64,000 nucleotides of DNA from Marinospirillum perlucidum (GCF_003336805.1 NZ_QFWJ01000007.1:84047-148046); one strand, 5' to 3'. Numbered from the stretch's first letter, positions 19,733 through 28,629 are shown. Numbers and translations are program-made. The notes: generated by a model from the sequence alone, not told the origin.

Positions 19733-19762
19733 CCTGGACGGCCTCTTAAAGAGGCCGCCAGG
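19733..19762. other. Strong stem-loop without U-tract
   Basis: CCTGG-a-CGGCCTCTT pairs with AAGAGGCCG-CCAGG around a one-base centre, giving a stem of about 14 bp with one bulge just downstream of the nitroreductase gene. No run of T follows on either strand, so it is not a standard intrinsic terminator. A shorter hairpin AAGCC-gttaa-GGCTT lies at 19711-19725. It may stabilise the 3' end of the pirin/nitroreductase mRNA. Confidence 0.6.
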
Positions 19763-19769
19763 TTGAGTA

Positions 19770-20408
19770 TCAAGAGGCTTCCGGTTGTTTTGGTCGAGCA
19801 TCCAGGCTCAGTAGTTGTTGGACGGGCAGGCGAGGCTTTTTGGGGTGATTGCCAGCTCCTTCATAGCCTACGGTAATCAGCATCACCGGTAGGTAACGAT
19901 CTTCCAGCTGAAAAGCTTTTTTGACTGCTTGTTGGTCAAATCCAATCATGGGGCCACTGACCAGGCCCATGGCTGTGGCTGCGGTCATCAGGTTCATGGC
20001 TGCCAGGCTGCCGGAGCGTAGCGCTTCATCGTGGCAGGCTTGAGTTTTTCCAGCATAGTTGCCTTGTACCTTTTCCAGGGTGGCGGCTGCAGTTTGTTCA
20101 TCGTAAAGACCGGCTTCTACTGCCTGTTGAGTCACCTCGTCGTAGTTTTCATGGGCCAGGGTATCAGCCACCAGAATAAAAGTTACTGCAGCCTGGGAGA
20201 CTTTCTTCTGGCCGAACGCCAACTTCTGCAGCTGCTCCTTGGCTGCTGTATCGGTGACAGCCAGAAAGCGGGTATGCTGCAGGTTAAAAGCACTGGGTGC
20301 CTGGGATGCGTAGTACACCAGTTGCTCTATCTGCTGCTCAGTTAGAGGCTTGTTGGCATCATAGTAATTCGCCGAAAAGCGGTTTTCCAAAGCTTGAAGG
20401 GTTTGCAT
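19770..20408 (-). CDS. Nitroreductase-family FMN protein (NfsB/RutE-like)
   Basis: The 212-residue protein has LVYYASQAPSAFNLQHTRF (FMN-binding pattern), LAAMNLMTAATAMGLVSGPM and the C-terminal PVMLITVGY of the nitroreductase family. These FMN enzymes reduce nitroaromatics, quinones or enals with NAD(P)H. It follows the pirin gene by 2 bp, with GGAGAG just before its ATG, so the two form an operon. A divergent LysR regulator is upstream, recalling the YhaJ/YhaK pair. The substrate is unknown. Confidence 0.85.
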   Translation of the reverse strand: MQTLQALENRFSANYYDANKPLTEQQIEQLVYYASQAPSAFNLQHTRFLAVTDTAAKEQLQKLAFGQKKVSQAAVTFILVADTLAHENYDEVTQQAVEAGLYDEQTAAATLEKVQGNYAGKTQACHDEALRSGSLAAMNLMTAATAMGLVSGPMIGFDQQAVKKAFQLEDRYLPVMLITVGYEGAGNHPKKPRLPVQQLLSLDARPKQPEAS

Positions 20409-20410
20409 GG

Positions 20411-21289
20411 TTACTCTCCTTGTTGAAGCGGTGCTTGAACCAGTTGGCCGGTTTGATAGTCGCGAACAGCTTGATGGATTTCAGCTTCGCTATTCATGAC
20501 AAAAGGGCCGTAGTGGGCGATCGGTTCCTTCAAGGCAGGCCCAGTCAGCAGTAAGAACTGGCTGTCTTCAACCGCGCTTACTGTTACCTTGCCTTGGCTG
20601 TCAGGTGTCAGAGCCGCCAAATAGCCTTCGCTGACCTTTTCTTCCAGACTACCTGAATAGACATAGATAGCCAGTTGCTGTTTTTCCGGTAAATGAATTT
20701 CCAGGGATGCACCGGCACTGAGATGAACGTCTGCCAGGGCTGCCTCTTCACCGATTTGCTCCAGACCGCCTTTCACCTGGCCTTGTGAAGTTTTCCAGTT
20801 GCCTGCGATGGCCTTCATCTGGCCTTCATCCCAGTGAATTTGACCCATTTCCTCGTGGCGTAAATCCCGGTATTGCGGCTGATCCATCTTGCGCCTGGCG
20901 GGTAGATTGACCCAGATCTGGAAACCATGCAGGCCATCACTATCGGTCAGTGGCATTTCCGAATGAATAACCCCATGGGCAGCACTCATCCACTGGGCAT
21001 CACCCGCATGGACTTCGCCACGATTACCCATGGAGTCTTCATGGGTCAAACCGCCATGCAGAATATAGGTCAGGGTCTCAAAGCCTCGGTGAGGGTGCGG
21101 GGGGAAGCCGCCAATGTAATCCTCCTTGGCTGAAGCTTTCAGTTCATCCAGCATCAAAAAGGGATCAAGCCCGCCCTGAAAATCGTGGATACGCTTGATT
21201 TTAACGCCGTCACCATCTTGTGCGGGCAAGGCTTTCTTGAGTAGTTTTAGAGGACTCATCCTGTTTCTCCCGGATGCTTTTGCATCCAC
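20411..21289 (-). CDS. Pirin-family bicupin protein
   Basis: The 292-residue protein has the pirin metal site region GGFPPHPHRGFETLTYIL with its histidines, GDAQWMSAAHGVIHSEMP, and a C-terminal cupin half ending around PFVMNSEAEI. Pirins are Fe-binding bicupins; several act as quercetin dioxygenases. It is transcribed divergently from the LysR gene across 114 bp that contain two dyads. It likely acts with the nitroreductase in handling aromatic or redox-cycling compounds, which is inferred from the pairing. Confidence 0.88.
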   Translation of the reverse strand: MDAKASGRNRMSPLKLLKKALPAQDGDGVKIKRIHDFQGGLDPFLMLDELKASAKEDYIGGFPPHPHRGFETLTYILHGGLTHEDSMGNRGEVHAGDAQWMSAAHGVIHSEMPLTDSDGLHGFQIWVNLPARRKMDQPQYRDLRHEEMGQIHWDEGQMKAIAGNWKTSQGQVKGGLEQIGEEAALADVHLSAGASLEIHLPEKQQLAIYVYSGSLEEKVSEGYLAALTPDSQGKVTVSAVEDSQFLLLTGPALKEPIAHYGPFVMNSEAEIHQAVRDYQTGQLVQAPLQQGE

Positions 21290-21305
21290 CGAGTGATTAA
21301 AAGTT

Positions 21306-21324
21306 TTGCAAGTAGTCCTTGCAA
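21306..21324. promoter_or_regulatory. Perfect 7-5-7 inverted repeat, LysR operator candidate
   Basis: TTGCAAG-tagtc-CTTGCAA is a perfect dyad in the pirin/LysR divergent spacer, 17 bp from the pirin start. Its position over the pirin promoter region fits an operator for the divergent LysR protein. A promoter could not be assigned with confidence. Confidence 0.5.
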
Positions 21325-21342
21325 CGGTATGGAAGCAGCTTA

Positions 21343-21357
21343 GTATTTAATAAATAC
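21343..21357. promoter_or_regulatory. Palindrome GTATTTA-A-TAAATAC, LysR box candidate
   Basis: This 15-bp palindrome contains the T-N11-A pattern of LysR-type boxes. It lies 46 bp upstream of the LysR gene and next to AT-rich sequence that could hold its promoter. It is a candidate autoregulatory site. Confidence 0.5.
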
Positions 21358-21403
21358 AAATAAAATTTAAAAAATACTGACTTTTTATTTTAGGAATTCG
21401 AAC

Positions 21404-22318
21404 ATGAAAGTGACTCTGGAGCAGTGGCGCATGCTGGAAGCAGTGGTTGCAGCGGGCGGTTTTCATCAGGCCAGCGAGCGGGTGCATAAAAGCCCTTCAA
21501 GCATTCACCATGCCGTCCATAAACTGGAAGATCAGCTGGGCTTAACCCTCTTGAAGACCGAAGGGCGGCGCATTCAGCCGACTGAGGCAGCCCAGGCGCT
21601 TTTACGGCGAGCAGGCCTGCTTCTGGAAGAGGCTGTTAATCTGGAGGAAATGGCTGAACTTCTGGCTCAAGGTGTTGAACCGGAGGTGCGCCTGGCTGTT
21701 GATCAGGCTTTTCCTGCGCACTTGTTAGCCTTGGCTTTGGCCGACTTTTCATTCAACTGGCCAAAAACGCGAATCGAACTGCGGGAAACGGTTCTGTCTG
21801 GCGGCGTGGAATTGCTTTATGCCGGTGAGATCGATCTGCTTATTTCCGGTCTACCGGTTCAGGGGTTTTTGGGAGAGCCCCTGTTAGAAGCCGATTTTGT
21901 TTGTGTCGCCCATTATCAGCATCCCCTGCATCAATACAGACGGCTATTGGCTGATGATCTACAGCCCTATCGGCAATTGGTTATCCGCGATTCAGCAAGG
22001 GCTCATCGTTTGGATGCCGGTTGGTTGCAGGCTGAGCAGCGTTGGACGGTTAGTCATGTGGAAACATCTTTGCGAATGCTCAAGCAGGGCTTGGGTTTTG
22101 CCTGGCTGCCCCGGCATTTGATTGCTGATGAATTGAAAACTGGAGAGCTGAAATGCTTGCCCTTGCCGTCTGAGGGGCGGCGGGTGGTTCCTTTGCAGTT
22201 AATCCTCGCAGATCCACGTGCTGCCGGTCCAGCAACCCAGGCTCTGGCAGAGCAATTGTTGCGTGTTTCCCGCGAGTATAAAAAAAGCCCCGATATTGAA
22301 TCGGGGCAAAAGGCTTAA
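21404..22318 (+). CDS. LysR-family transcriptional regulator
   Basis: The 304-residue protein has an N-terminal winged helix (EQWRMLEAVVAAGGFHQASERVHKSPSSIHHAVHKLE, shown in pieces: WRMLEAVVAAGGF, SSIHHAVHKLEDQLG) and a C-terminal effector-binding domain. It is divergent from the pirin/nitroreductase pair and probably controls them, like YhaJ with YhaK. The last codons (about 22280-22318, encoding KKSPDIESGQKA) are formed by a minus-strand terminator that serves the convergent porin gene. The C-terminal tail is therefore probably non-essential. Confidence 0.88.
   Translation: MKVTLEQWRMLEAVVAAGGFHQASERVHKSPSSIHHAVHKLEDQLGLTLLKTEGRRIQPTEAAQALLRRAGLLLEEAVNLEEMAELLAQGVEPEVRLAVDQAFPAHLLALALADFSFNWPKTRIELRETVLSGGVELLYAGEIDLLISGLPVQGFLGEPLLEADFVCVAHYQHPLHQYRRLLADDLQPYRQLVIRDSARAHRLDAGWLQAEQRWTVSHVETSLRMLKQGLGFAWLPRHLIADELKTGELKCLPLPSEGRRVVPLQLILADPRAAGPATQALAEQLLRVSREYKKSPDIESGQKA
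22280..22307 (-). terminator. Intrinsic terminator of the porin gene, inside the LysR 3' end
   Basis: On the minus strand GCCCCGAT-tcaat-ATCGGGGC is followed by a run of seven T. The stem is 8 bp and GC-rich. It lies about 92 bp past the porin stop and within the last codons of the convergent LysR gene. Confidence 0.85.
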
Positions 22319-22398
22319 AACCTCAACTTGCAGGGTGTTGGCTAAGCAGCCAAGGGTGCTGAGGTTTTACCCTTGATCCTTGAAACAGGTTGGGGGTC

Positions 22399-23352
22399 TT
22401 ACCAGTCGTAACGCAGACCTACTGTGGTGATGCTCTTGTCACCGAGAGACATGGCTTCCTTATCATTACCCATGGCGAATTCAGCATAGGTACGTAGAGA
22501 ACTGGAGAACTTGTAGTTGGCACCCAAAGCCAGATCCATACCGGACTCATTGCTGTCATCGACCATGGAGACAAGGCCGTAGATGTCACCCATGCCGTAG
22601 CCATAGGCCGCAGAAGCACCCAAGTGCAGGTAATCACCAGAGCTTTCAACCAGAGCAGAAGCAGTCAGGGCATCCATGGAATAGGTGGCTTGAGCGCCAA
22701 TGATGGGATCGCTGTCGGCACCACCATCCAGTTCTTCAATATTCTGGTCGAATGCTAGAGCCAGGCTCAGGTTTTCACCAGCAGAAAATTGGCCATAGGC
22801 TTGCAGACCCCAGGCTTCGTCCGCTGTAGCTGTTTCAGGTGCATGCTTGGCAGAAAGACCAAACTGCATGCCACCCAGGTCCGCTGTTTCAAACGCAAGG
22901 GTGTCACCACGGGCGTTGGTGGAGCCGGAGTTGAACGCACGGTAACCAGCGTTCTCCATTACATCCAGAACGCTGGAAGTGGCCTGGTAGTAGATGGAGT
23001 CAAAGTTACCCACAGTTACTTTACCAAAGCTGCCTTCAAAGCCGGCATAGGTATTGCGCAGGTCATCAAATACATCGTTACCCTTGCTGGGGCGTTGACG
23101 CTCATCACCATTAAAGCGGAATTCAGCGCGTGCAAAGGCTTCCAGATCTTCACTGATCTGATCGCTGGCCTTGAAGCCGATACGAGAGCCGTTGTCTTCA
23201 ATGCCGTTGGTGCCATCATCGCTTTGCAGCATCAGGTTGATACGGCCATACATATCAACCTTGGTGCTGTCGGTTTCAGCGATAGTAGCTGCTTGGGCAG
23301 AGGTTGCGCCCAGAGTAGTGATAACTGCAGCGGCGATCAGTGTTTTTTTCAT
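22399..23352 (-). CDS. Outer-membrane general porin (OmpC/Porin_4 type)
   Basis: The precursor has about 317 residues. The signal peptide MKKTLIAAAVITTLGATSAQA is cleaved before ATIAETDS. The mature part shows repeated beta-strand patterns (VDMYGRINLML, GSRIGFKASDQI, GKVTVGNFDSIYYQ) and ends in VGLRYDW, an aromatic C-terminal residue as needed for Bam insertion. Three ATG codons lie in tandem (23358, 23355, 23352) after AAGGA; the innermost is preferred for spacing and signal-peptide fit. It is a trimeric diffusion channel by family. It is paralogous to the next upstream porin. Confidence 0.88.
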   Translation of the reverse strand: MKKTLIAAAVITTLGATSAQAATIAETDSTKVDMYGRINLMLQSDDGTNGIEDNGSRIGFKASDQISEDLEAFARAEFRFNGDERQRPSKGNDVFDDLRNTYAGFEGSFGKVTVGNFDSIYYQATSSVLDVMENAGYRAFNSGSTNARGDTLAFETADLGGMQFGLSAKHAPETATADEAWGLQAYGQFSAGENLSLALAFDQNIEELDGGADSDPIIGAQATYSMDALTASALVESSGDYLHLGASAAYGYGMGDIYGLVSMVDDSNESGMDLALGANYKFSSSLRTYAEFAMGNDKEAMSLGDKSITTVGLRYDW

Positions 23353-23521
23353 CATCATTTTCCTTTTTACTTGCTTAGGGGAGATCGTGAAAAAGAGTGA
23401 ACGACCAAGTGTTGCACTCAACTCAGGAAGCAAATTAGCAAGGCCAGATGACAGTCAGGCTGCAGAAAAATGACGTTCGTATGAAATTGCGATCAAGGTA
23501 ATCAAGGAATGGGCAGGCAAT

Positions 23522-23549
23522 AAAAAACCCCGGCCAAGGGCCGGGGTTT
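23522..23549 (-). terminator. Intrinsic terminator between the two porin genes
   Basis: On the minus strand AAACCCCGGCC-cttg-GGCCGGGGTT is followed by a run of T. It ends transcription of the upstream porin about 30 bp past its stop and separates the two porin genes into independent units. Confidence 0.88.
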
Positions 23550-23578
23550 AAGATCACCTTGAACTTGAAAGTTCAGGC

Positions 23579-24577
23579 TTACCAGTTGTAGTTGGCGCCT
23601 ACTGTTACAGTAGAATAGTCACCAATATTGGATACTGTGTCGTTGCCTTGAGCATACTCACCAAACAGGTAGAAGTTGTCGCTCAGGCCGTAGTTGGCAC
23701 CAGCAGCCAGATCCAGGCCAGTCTCGCTGCTGTCGTCAGCGTAGGATACCAGACCGTAGACGTCACCGGCACCATAGTTGAAACTACCGCCCAGGTTAAC
23801 GATCATTGCATCTTCAACAGTTTCGACCACCGCGAAGGCGCCAACGGCATCAGCAGAGTAGTTCACGCTTGCAGCCATGATTGGATCTACAGCAAAGCCG
23901 TAAATGTCTTCATTGTTTTGGTCGAAAGCGACACCCAGAGATAGGGCATCGGAAAGTGCATAGGTAGCACCTAGTTGGACGTTCCAGAGCTCATCGCCAT
24001 TATCAACTGCAGAAGGGTAAGATTTGGTTCCAGTAGTTGCATTAGTATCTTCAGCATAGTGACGCAGGCCAACAAAAGCTTTGAAGCCACTCATATCGAC
24101 GGTTTCGTAAGCCAGAGAGAAGCCGCCGCCTTTGCCGAACTCTACGCTACCGGCAGAAGTAGTAATTTCACCATCAAAAGAACGGTAGCCATTCATTTCC
24201 ATGATGTCGGCAGTGCCGGCTACAGTGGTGTAGTAAACAGAATCAAAGTTACCAGCGGTTACTTTACCGAAACCACCTTCAACACCTACGTAGCTGTAAC
24301 GAACAGTAGGGGCAGTGGTGTTAGTGTAGCCAGCGTTAAAACGGAACTCTGCGTTAGCAAAGGCGTTAATGTCTTCGTTGATCTGGCTTTCACCACTGAA
24401 ACCGAAACGGGAGCCGTTGTCCTGAATCTGGTTAACACCGTCTGCATTATGCAGTTGCAGAACTACTTTACCGTAGGTAGAGAAGCTACCAGTTTCTGTT
24501 TCGTTCAGAGTAACTGCAGCTTGAGCGGTGCCTACAGACAGGGCTGCAATTGAAGCGGCAATGAGAGTTTTTTTCAT
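23579..24577 (-). CDS. Outer-membrane general porin (OmpC/Porin_4 type), second copy
   Basis: The precursor has about 332 residues. The start at 24577 gives the signal peptide MKKTLIAASIAALSVGTAQA; an open frame further upstream lacks a signal and is not used. AAGGAAAATCC precedes the ATG. Strand motifs FSTYGKVVLQL, GSRFGFSGESQI and GKVTAGNFDSVYYT match the downstream porin, and the chain ends in VGANYNW. The two differ mostly in loop regions, as expected for tandem porins with different pores or phage exposure. Confidence 0.88.
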   Translation of the reverse strand: MKKTLIAASIAALSVGTAQAAVTLNETETGSFSTYGKVVLQLHNADGVNQIQDNGSRFGFSGESQINEDINAFANAEFRFNAGYTNTTAPTVRYSYVGVEGGFGKVTAGNFDSVYYTTVAGTADIMEMNGYRSFDGEITTSAGSVEFGKGGGFSLAYETVDMSGFKAFVGLRHYAEDTNATTGTKSYPSAVDNGDELWNVQLGATYALSDALSLGVAFDQNNEDIYGFAVDPIMAASVNYSADAVGAFAVVETVEDAMIVNLGGSFNYGAGDVYGLVSYADDSSETGLDLAAGANYGLSDNFYLFGEYAQGNDTVSNIGDYSTVTVGANYNW

Positions 24578-24614
24578 GGATTTTCCTTCCTGTTTCATTT
24601 TGCTCAGTGGGTTG

Positions 24615-24642
24615 ATTATCTTGCCTAGTGGCAAAAATTCAA
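24615..24642 (-). promoter_or_regulatory. Sigma-70 type promoter of the upstream porin
   Basis: On the minus strand TTGAAT (24642-24637), 16 bases, then GATAAT (24620-24615). The start would be near 24608, about 30 nt before the ATG. The spacer contains the dyad TTGCC-acta-GGCAA, a possible operator. Confidence 0.5.
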
Positions 24643-24787
24643 TAAGTTCTTTTGCTGACTCGAAAATATATTGGGCTTTTTTACTGGCTACTGCAAGTGG
24701 CTTTTTTATTTGGCTATAGCTTAGCCTTATAGAAAAACTTCAAGTCGCAGCGATTGGCAGATTTTACCCGTTTACTTATCAAGTGCA

Positions 24788-24827
24788 AATGATAAATGTA
24801 ATCATTCTTTCTTGATATGGCTATAAT
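24788..24827 (+). promoter_or_regulatory. Dyad plus TATAAT upstream of the Rieske gene
   Basis: AATGAT-N7-ATCATT (24788-24806) resembles half of a Fur-type box. TATAAT at 24822-24827 could be a -10 element, with no good -35. It lies about 147 bp before the Rieske gene. The rest of the 396-bp spacer between the porin and the Rieske gene is AT-rich with no further gene seen. Confidence 0.3.
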
Positions 24828-24973
24828 ATCTTCCTGTCAAAGCTCATCCAATCTACCTGCAGGGGTCATGCCAAGTTTTCACTTTCATGCCAGCAGTATG
24901 TCACAATGGTGACGCTTACAGCTTTTTCAAGCCCTGCTGTTGTCGCTTTTTTTTCTGTTGAGGAGATAAAAAA

Positions 24974-25285
24974 ATGCCGTGGATTCAAGTGTGTAGAGAT
25001 GATGAGCTGGATGAGGGCCAATTCCGGATTGCAGAAACTGAAGATGGTGAGGAGATCCTGGTTGCCCGAGCAGAGGGTGAACTGCATGCCGTGATTAATG
25101 AGTGCTCTCATGATCACCGTGGCTTTGACGGGGGCTGTATTGAAGCAGACTTGCTGATTTGTCCCCGTCATGGTGCACGTTTTTGCCTGCGTAATGGTAA
25201 AGCCCTGACACCACCAGCCTATACAGATATAGAAACCTATCCGGTCAAGGTGGAAGAAGGGCTGATTTGGGTTGAGGCTGACTAA
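24974..25285 (+). CDS. Small Rieske [2Fe-2S] ferredoxin
   Basis: The 103-residue protein has ligands C44 and H46 in ECSHDH and C63 and H66 in CPRHGARF. This is the Rieske C-x-H...C-x2-H pattern of the NirD/BphF-type ferredoxins. It carries electrons to an oxygenase or reductase that is not encoded nearby. GGAG lies upstream of the ATG. It is convergent with the PilZ-like gene with 10 bp between stops. Confidence 0.88.
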   Translation: MPWIQVCRDDELDEGQFRIAETEDGEEILVARAEGELHAVINECSHDHRGFDGGCIEADLLICPRHGARFCLRNGKALTPPAYTDIETYPVKVEEGLIWVEAD

Positions 25286-25295
25286 TTGATAGTGT

Positions 25296-26933
25296 TCAAG
25301 TGGTGTGCAATCCCAGTTCACCGCCCAGTTTTTGCAACTGAAACTGATTGAATTCGCCCGGGGTGCTTAGAAGTTGCACCAATCTGGCGCGCTGGGTGGT
25401 TTGTGAAGAATAGATTTCCACTTTTTGCCCTTCACGAAAGGGTAAGAGAGGCGTGATGACACTGGCTGGTGTACCGAGAATTCTGAGCTCGGGGATTAAA
25501 AATCCAGGCAGGTAGCTCAAAGGTTCTCCTACCTTGATCAAGGGTTTGATCGCACAGGGCTGCATCCTGCTGGGAAGCAGCTCGACCCCCAGCTGGTGAC
25601 CTTCATCAGCTTGGCGTACCCAGCGGATAACAGCGGGTTGCCAGGGGCTTCCAGCCTTGTCCTGTAAAGCAATCATTTCACCGGTAGCCAGTTGTGCCGG
25701 GGCTTTTCCCGGCCAGTACAGGCAGTACCCGGTAGCACTGGTGTTGACCAGTTCCAGCGTATAAACGGGATAGCGCTTGTTAAATTCGTCTTCCACCGAG
25801 GTGCTGAGATTACTGGTTTCCAGTTCTACCACCTTTAGGTAGCCATAGCTTTCATTTTCTGCTGCATCGGGAGCAACTGACCAGGGATCATCGCTGGGCG
25901 GGTTGTCCTCTTGTTTACGAGTTTTATTCCCGCCGGCTGTCCATTCTTCAAAGGGCTTACGTCCACTAAGATGAAAATGCACGCTGCGCATGCCCAGAAC
26001 CAGGGAGATGTTCCCCGAAGCCTCCAGGCGTGGGGCATTGCGATCTGAACCGGTATTAAACAGGGTTTGCAGATGCTGCAGAAGACGATTCCCCAGTGCT
26101 GCCGACTGGCTTTGTATTTGCCGGTTGAGCAGATCACTGATGGGCTGGGCGTTGAGACCGAAGTCCTGATCGCTGTTAATCTGAGCATCAGACCAGGCTG
26201 GACGGGGGCGGTAGTGTTGGCTGGCCAAAACCTGGAACTGGGCTTCAGGGGAGGTGGCTGCAGTGATTTTAAGCAGGGGAGCCCAAATAGCCAGGAGAGG
26301 GTAGAGTTGGGCCAGTTCGTCACTGCGCAGACCTTCCGCCTGAATCAGGCCCAGAAGAAGGGCGCGAAAGTAAGCTTGTTCACAGTTTCTGGGCGCCTTG
26401 TCTCGGACCGGCCGCTCCTGAAGGCGGCTTTGGCAGGCCAGGCGATATAGAAAGTAGAGTTCTTTCCAGGTTTTATCCGGTGTTGAAGTGCCCAGGCGGC
26501 AGGCTCTTAGAATCAGTTCGCTGGTCTGTTGCAGCGCCTGATAGAGAGCTTCCAGCAGACTCGGCCCGAGAATGCTGGAGGGAAGCTGTTCGCGACTTTG
26601 GAGAAGGTCATTAACACTGCGTTTATAGCCTTGCCCCAGCAGTATTTGCAGCGCCTGGGCGGCTTCTGCAGCCTGGTTCTGATGGGTGATTTCCAGTTGC
26701 TGACAGACTTTGTCGACCCAGGGGGCCAGACTTGTTAGCCATTCCAGGCGTCTGGGAGCAGACATCTTCAGGCGATTGAATTCATCCAGAAAAGTAGACA
26801 GCGATTGATAGCTGGCTTGCGGATGAGCCAGGGGGAGTTGATCCAGCCAAGTCTTTAATGCTTCCAGACGGAGTTCGCAGCAGCTGAGCTGATCGCGGCT
26901 TAGCTCAGGAAAATCCAGGGGCAGCAGACTCAT
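25296..26933 (-). CDS. Conserved hypothetical protein with PilZ-like C-terminal region
   Basis: The protein has 545 residues, no signal peptide and no membrane segment. The first 350 residues are helical, Leu/Gln-rich and not recognised. Residues about 395-465 (LVNTSATGYCLYW, ATGEMIALQD, AVIRWVRQADEGHQLGVELLPS) resemble a PilZ barrel, but the usual RxxxR c-di-GMP motif is not obvious. It lies 12 bp downstream of epmB on the same strand, so it may be co-transcribed. A c-di-GMP-linked role is suggested by the fold only. Confidence 0.55.
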   Translation of the reverse strand: MSLLPLDFPELSRDQLSCCELRLEALKTWLDQLPLAHPQASYQSLSTFLDEFNRLKMSAPRRLEWLTSLAPWVDKVCQQLEITHQNQAAEAAQALQILLGQGYKRSVNDLLQSREQLPSSILGPSLLEALYQALQQTSELILRACRLGTSTPDKTWKELYFLYRLACQSRLQERPVRDKAPRNCEQAYFRALLLGLIQAEGLRSDELAQLYPLLAIWAPLLKITAATSPEAQFQVLASQHYRPRPAWSDAQINSDQDFGLNAQPISDLLNRQIQSQSAALGNRLLQHLQTLFNTGSDRNAPRLEASGNISLVLGMRSVHFHLSGRKPFEEWTAGGNKTRKQEDNPPSDDPWSVAPDAAENESYGYLKVVELETSNLSTSVEDEFNKRYPVYTLELVNTSATGYCLYWPGKAPAQLATGEMIALQDKAGSPWQPAVIRWVRQADEGHQLGVELLPSRMQPCAIKPLIKVGEPLSYLPGFLIPELRILGTPASVITPLLPFREGQKVEIYSSQTTQRARLVQLLSTPGEFNQFQLQKLGGELGLHTT

Positions 26934-26945
26934 ATTCTTCTCTTC

Positions 26946-28001
26946 TTAAAATGACCATCCCAGGGGAGTTTTACTGGGTCGATCTGGAAACTCCCTGACC
27001 AGGCGGGGAACCAGATAGCCCGGTAAACGTGCCAGTAGTTGCTGGTAAAGCTGTTGGGCCGCAGTGTCTTCCAGGGCAAAATGTGCAGCCCCTTCAACCG
27101 GATCAAACGCATGTAAATAATAGGGTAAAACCTTCAGACTAAACAGCTTTTCAGAAAGCTCGGCCAGAATTTCCGGATCATCATTGACCCCCCGCAATAA
27201 GACACTTTGATTAAACAGGGTAACACCTATCCCCCGCAAGTCTGCCAGAGCTGCCTCTAAAGATGTATCTATTTCATTGGGATGATTGATGTGAATCACC
27301 ATCACCTTGTCCAGACGCCCGCTACTCAGCCAGTCCAGCAGGCGGGTATCTACCCGTGAAGGCAGCACAACGGGCAGGCGAGTATGGATTCTCAGGCGCT
27401 TCAGGTGGGGGATGCTTTCCAGCTTTTTGACAACACTGGCCAGTCGCTTGTCTGAAGTCGCCAGAGGGTCACCACCGGAGAGGATGACTTCATTAATTCG
27501 AGAGTCCCGGTTCAGGTAGTCAAGAATCCTGTCCAGGGCTTCCTGGCCGAGGCTATTCTCGGCATAAGGAAAATGGCGGCGAAAACAATAGCGGCAATTC
27601 ACTGCACAGCTACCCGCTAGAGTCAGCAGCACTCGCGAAGAATACTTATGGATCAGACCCGGCAAGGGGTTGGCCGAGGCCTCTTCCAGAGGGTCCTGGG
27701 TGAATCCCGGCCAATGTTGGGTTTCCCGGGACTGGGGTAGGACCTGGAGCAGGAGAGGATCCTTCGGGTCTCCCTTTTGCATACGCTGGATAAAGGGGCG
27801 AGGTACCAGTGTCTGAAAAAGCTGATGGCCTGCCTGCAAGCCCTCGGCAGGGGTGTCCAGTGTCTGAGGGTCCAGGCCAACTTCCCGGCATAATTCCAGA
27901 GGATCGCGAATGGCCTGGCGCAATTCAGTCACCCACAAAGGGGGAGAAGGCGGATTTTCCGCTAGAGCTAAGTGGTTACTGGCCTGGGTTTTGGGTATCA
28001 T
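26946..28001 (-). CDS. epmB: EpmB, EF-P (R)-beta-lysylation / lysine 2,3-aminomutase-like radical SAM protein
   Basis: The 351-residue protein has the radical-SAM cluster C132-x3-C136-x2-C139 in [16 protein letters not shown], then [14 protein letters not shown] and [13 protein letters not shown], typical of lysine 2,3-aminomutases. Its short length and position divergent from efp mark it as EpmB, which makes the (R)-beta-lysine used to modify EF-P. The start is 48 bp from that of efp. The PilZ-like gene follows. Confidence 0.93.
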   Translation of the reverse strand: MIPKTQASNHLALAENPPSPPLWVTELRQAIRDPLELCREVGLDPQTLDTPAEGLQAGHQLFQTLVPRPFIQRMQKGDPKDPLLLQVLPQSRETQHWPGFTQDPLEEASANPLPGLIHKYSSRVLLTLAGSCAVNCRYCFRRHFPYAENSLGQEALDRILDYLNRDSRINEVILSGGDPLATSDKRLASVVKKLESIPHLKRLRIHTRLPVVLPSRVDTRLLDWLSSGRLDKVMVIHINHPNEIDTSLEAALADLRGIGVTLFNQSVLLRGVNDDPEILAELSEKLFSLKVLPYYLHAFDPVEGAAHFALEDTAAQQLYQQLLARLPGYLVPRLVREFPDRPSKTPLGWSF

Positions 28002-28049
28002 TGGCGACCGGTTTTTTTAGTTTTTCGACAATTTCAGAGAAAGATAACT

Positions 28050-28616
28050 ATGGCGAACGTTGCAACCAACGAATTCAAGGGTGGCCTGAAGGTCATGCTG
28101 GATAGCGACCCCTGCTCCATGATTGATGTAGAGCATATCAAACCTGGCAAGGGCCAGGCATTTACTCGGGTTAAATATCGCAACCTGATGACGGGCCGCG
28201 TGGGTGAAAAGACCTTCAAGTCCGGTGAAAATGTGGAAGTGGCTGATGTTCTGGAAATCGACATGGAATTCCTCTACTCCGATGGCGAATTCTGGCACTT
28301 CATGAAGACTGACGGCTCCTTCGAGCAGCTGGGTGCCGATGAAAAAGCTCTGGGCGACACTCACAAGTGGCTGAAAGAGCAGGAAGTCTACACGGTGACC
28401 CTCTACAACGGCGCTCCCATCAGTGTGACCCCACCTAACTTTATCGAACTGGAAGTGACCGAAACCGATCCGGGTCTCAAGGGTGATACAGCTCAGGGTG
28501 GCTCCAAGCCGGCAACTCTTTCAACGGGTGCTGTGGTCAGGGTTCCTCTGTTTATCAATGAAGGCGAAAAGCTGAAGATCGATACGCGTACAGGCGAATA
28601 CGTCAGTCGAGCCTGA
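28050..28616 (+). CDS. efp: Elongation factor P
   Basis: The 188-residue protein starts [17 protein letters not shown]. The lysine modified by EpmA/EpmB is K34 in [13 protein letters not shown]. It ends in the EF-P signature [21 protein letters not shown]. An upstream in-frame extension to 27972 is excluded because the ATG at 28050 gives the canonical N-terminus. EF-P relieves ribosome stalling at polyproline. The modification genes flank it on both sides. Confidence 0.97.
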   Translation: MANVATNEFKGGLKVMLDSDPCSMIDVEHIKPGKGQAFTRVKYRNLMTGRVGEKTFKSGENVEVADVLEIDMEFLYSDGEFWHFMKTDGSFEQLGADEKALGDTHKWLKEQEVYTVTLYNGAPISVTPPNFIELEVTETDPGLKGDTAQGGSKPATLSTGAVVRVPLFINEGEKLKIDTRTGEYVSRA

Positions 28617-28629
28617 GTTGAGCCCCGCG

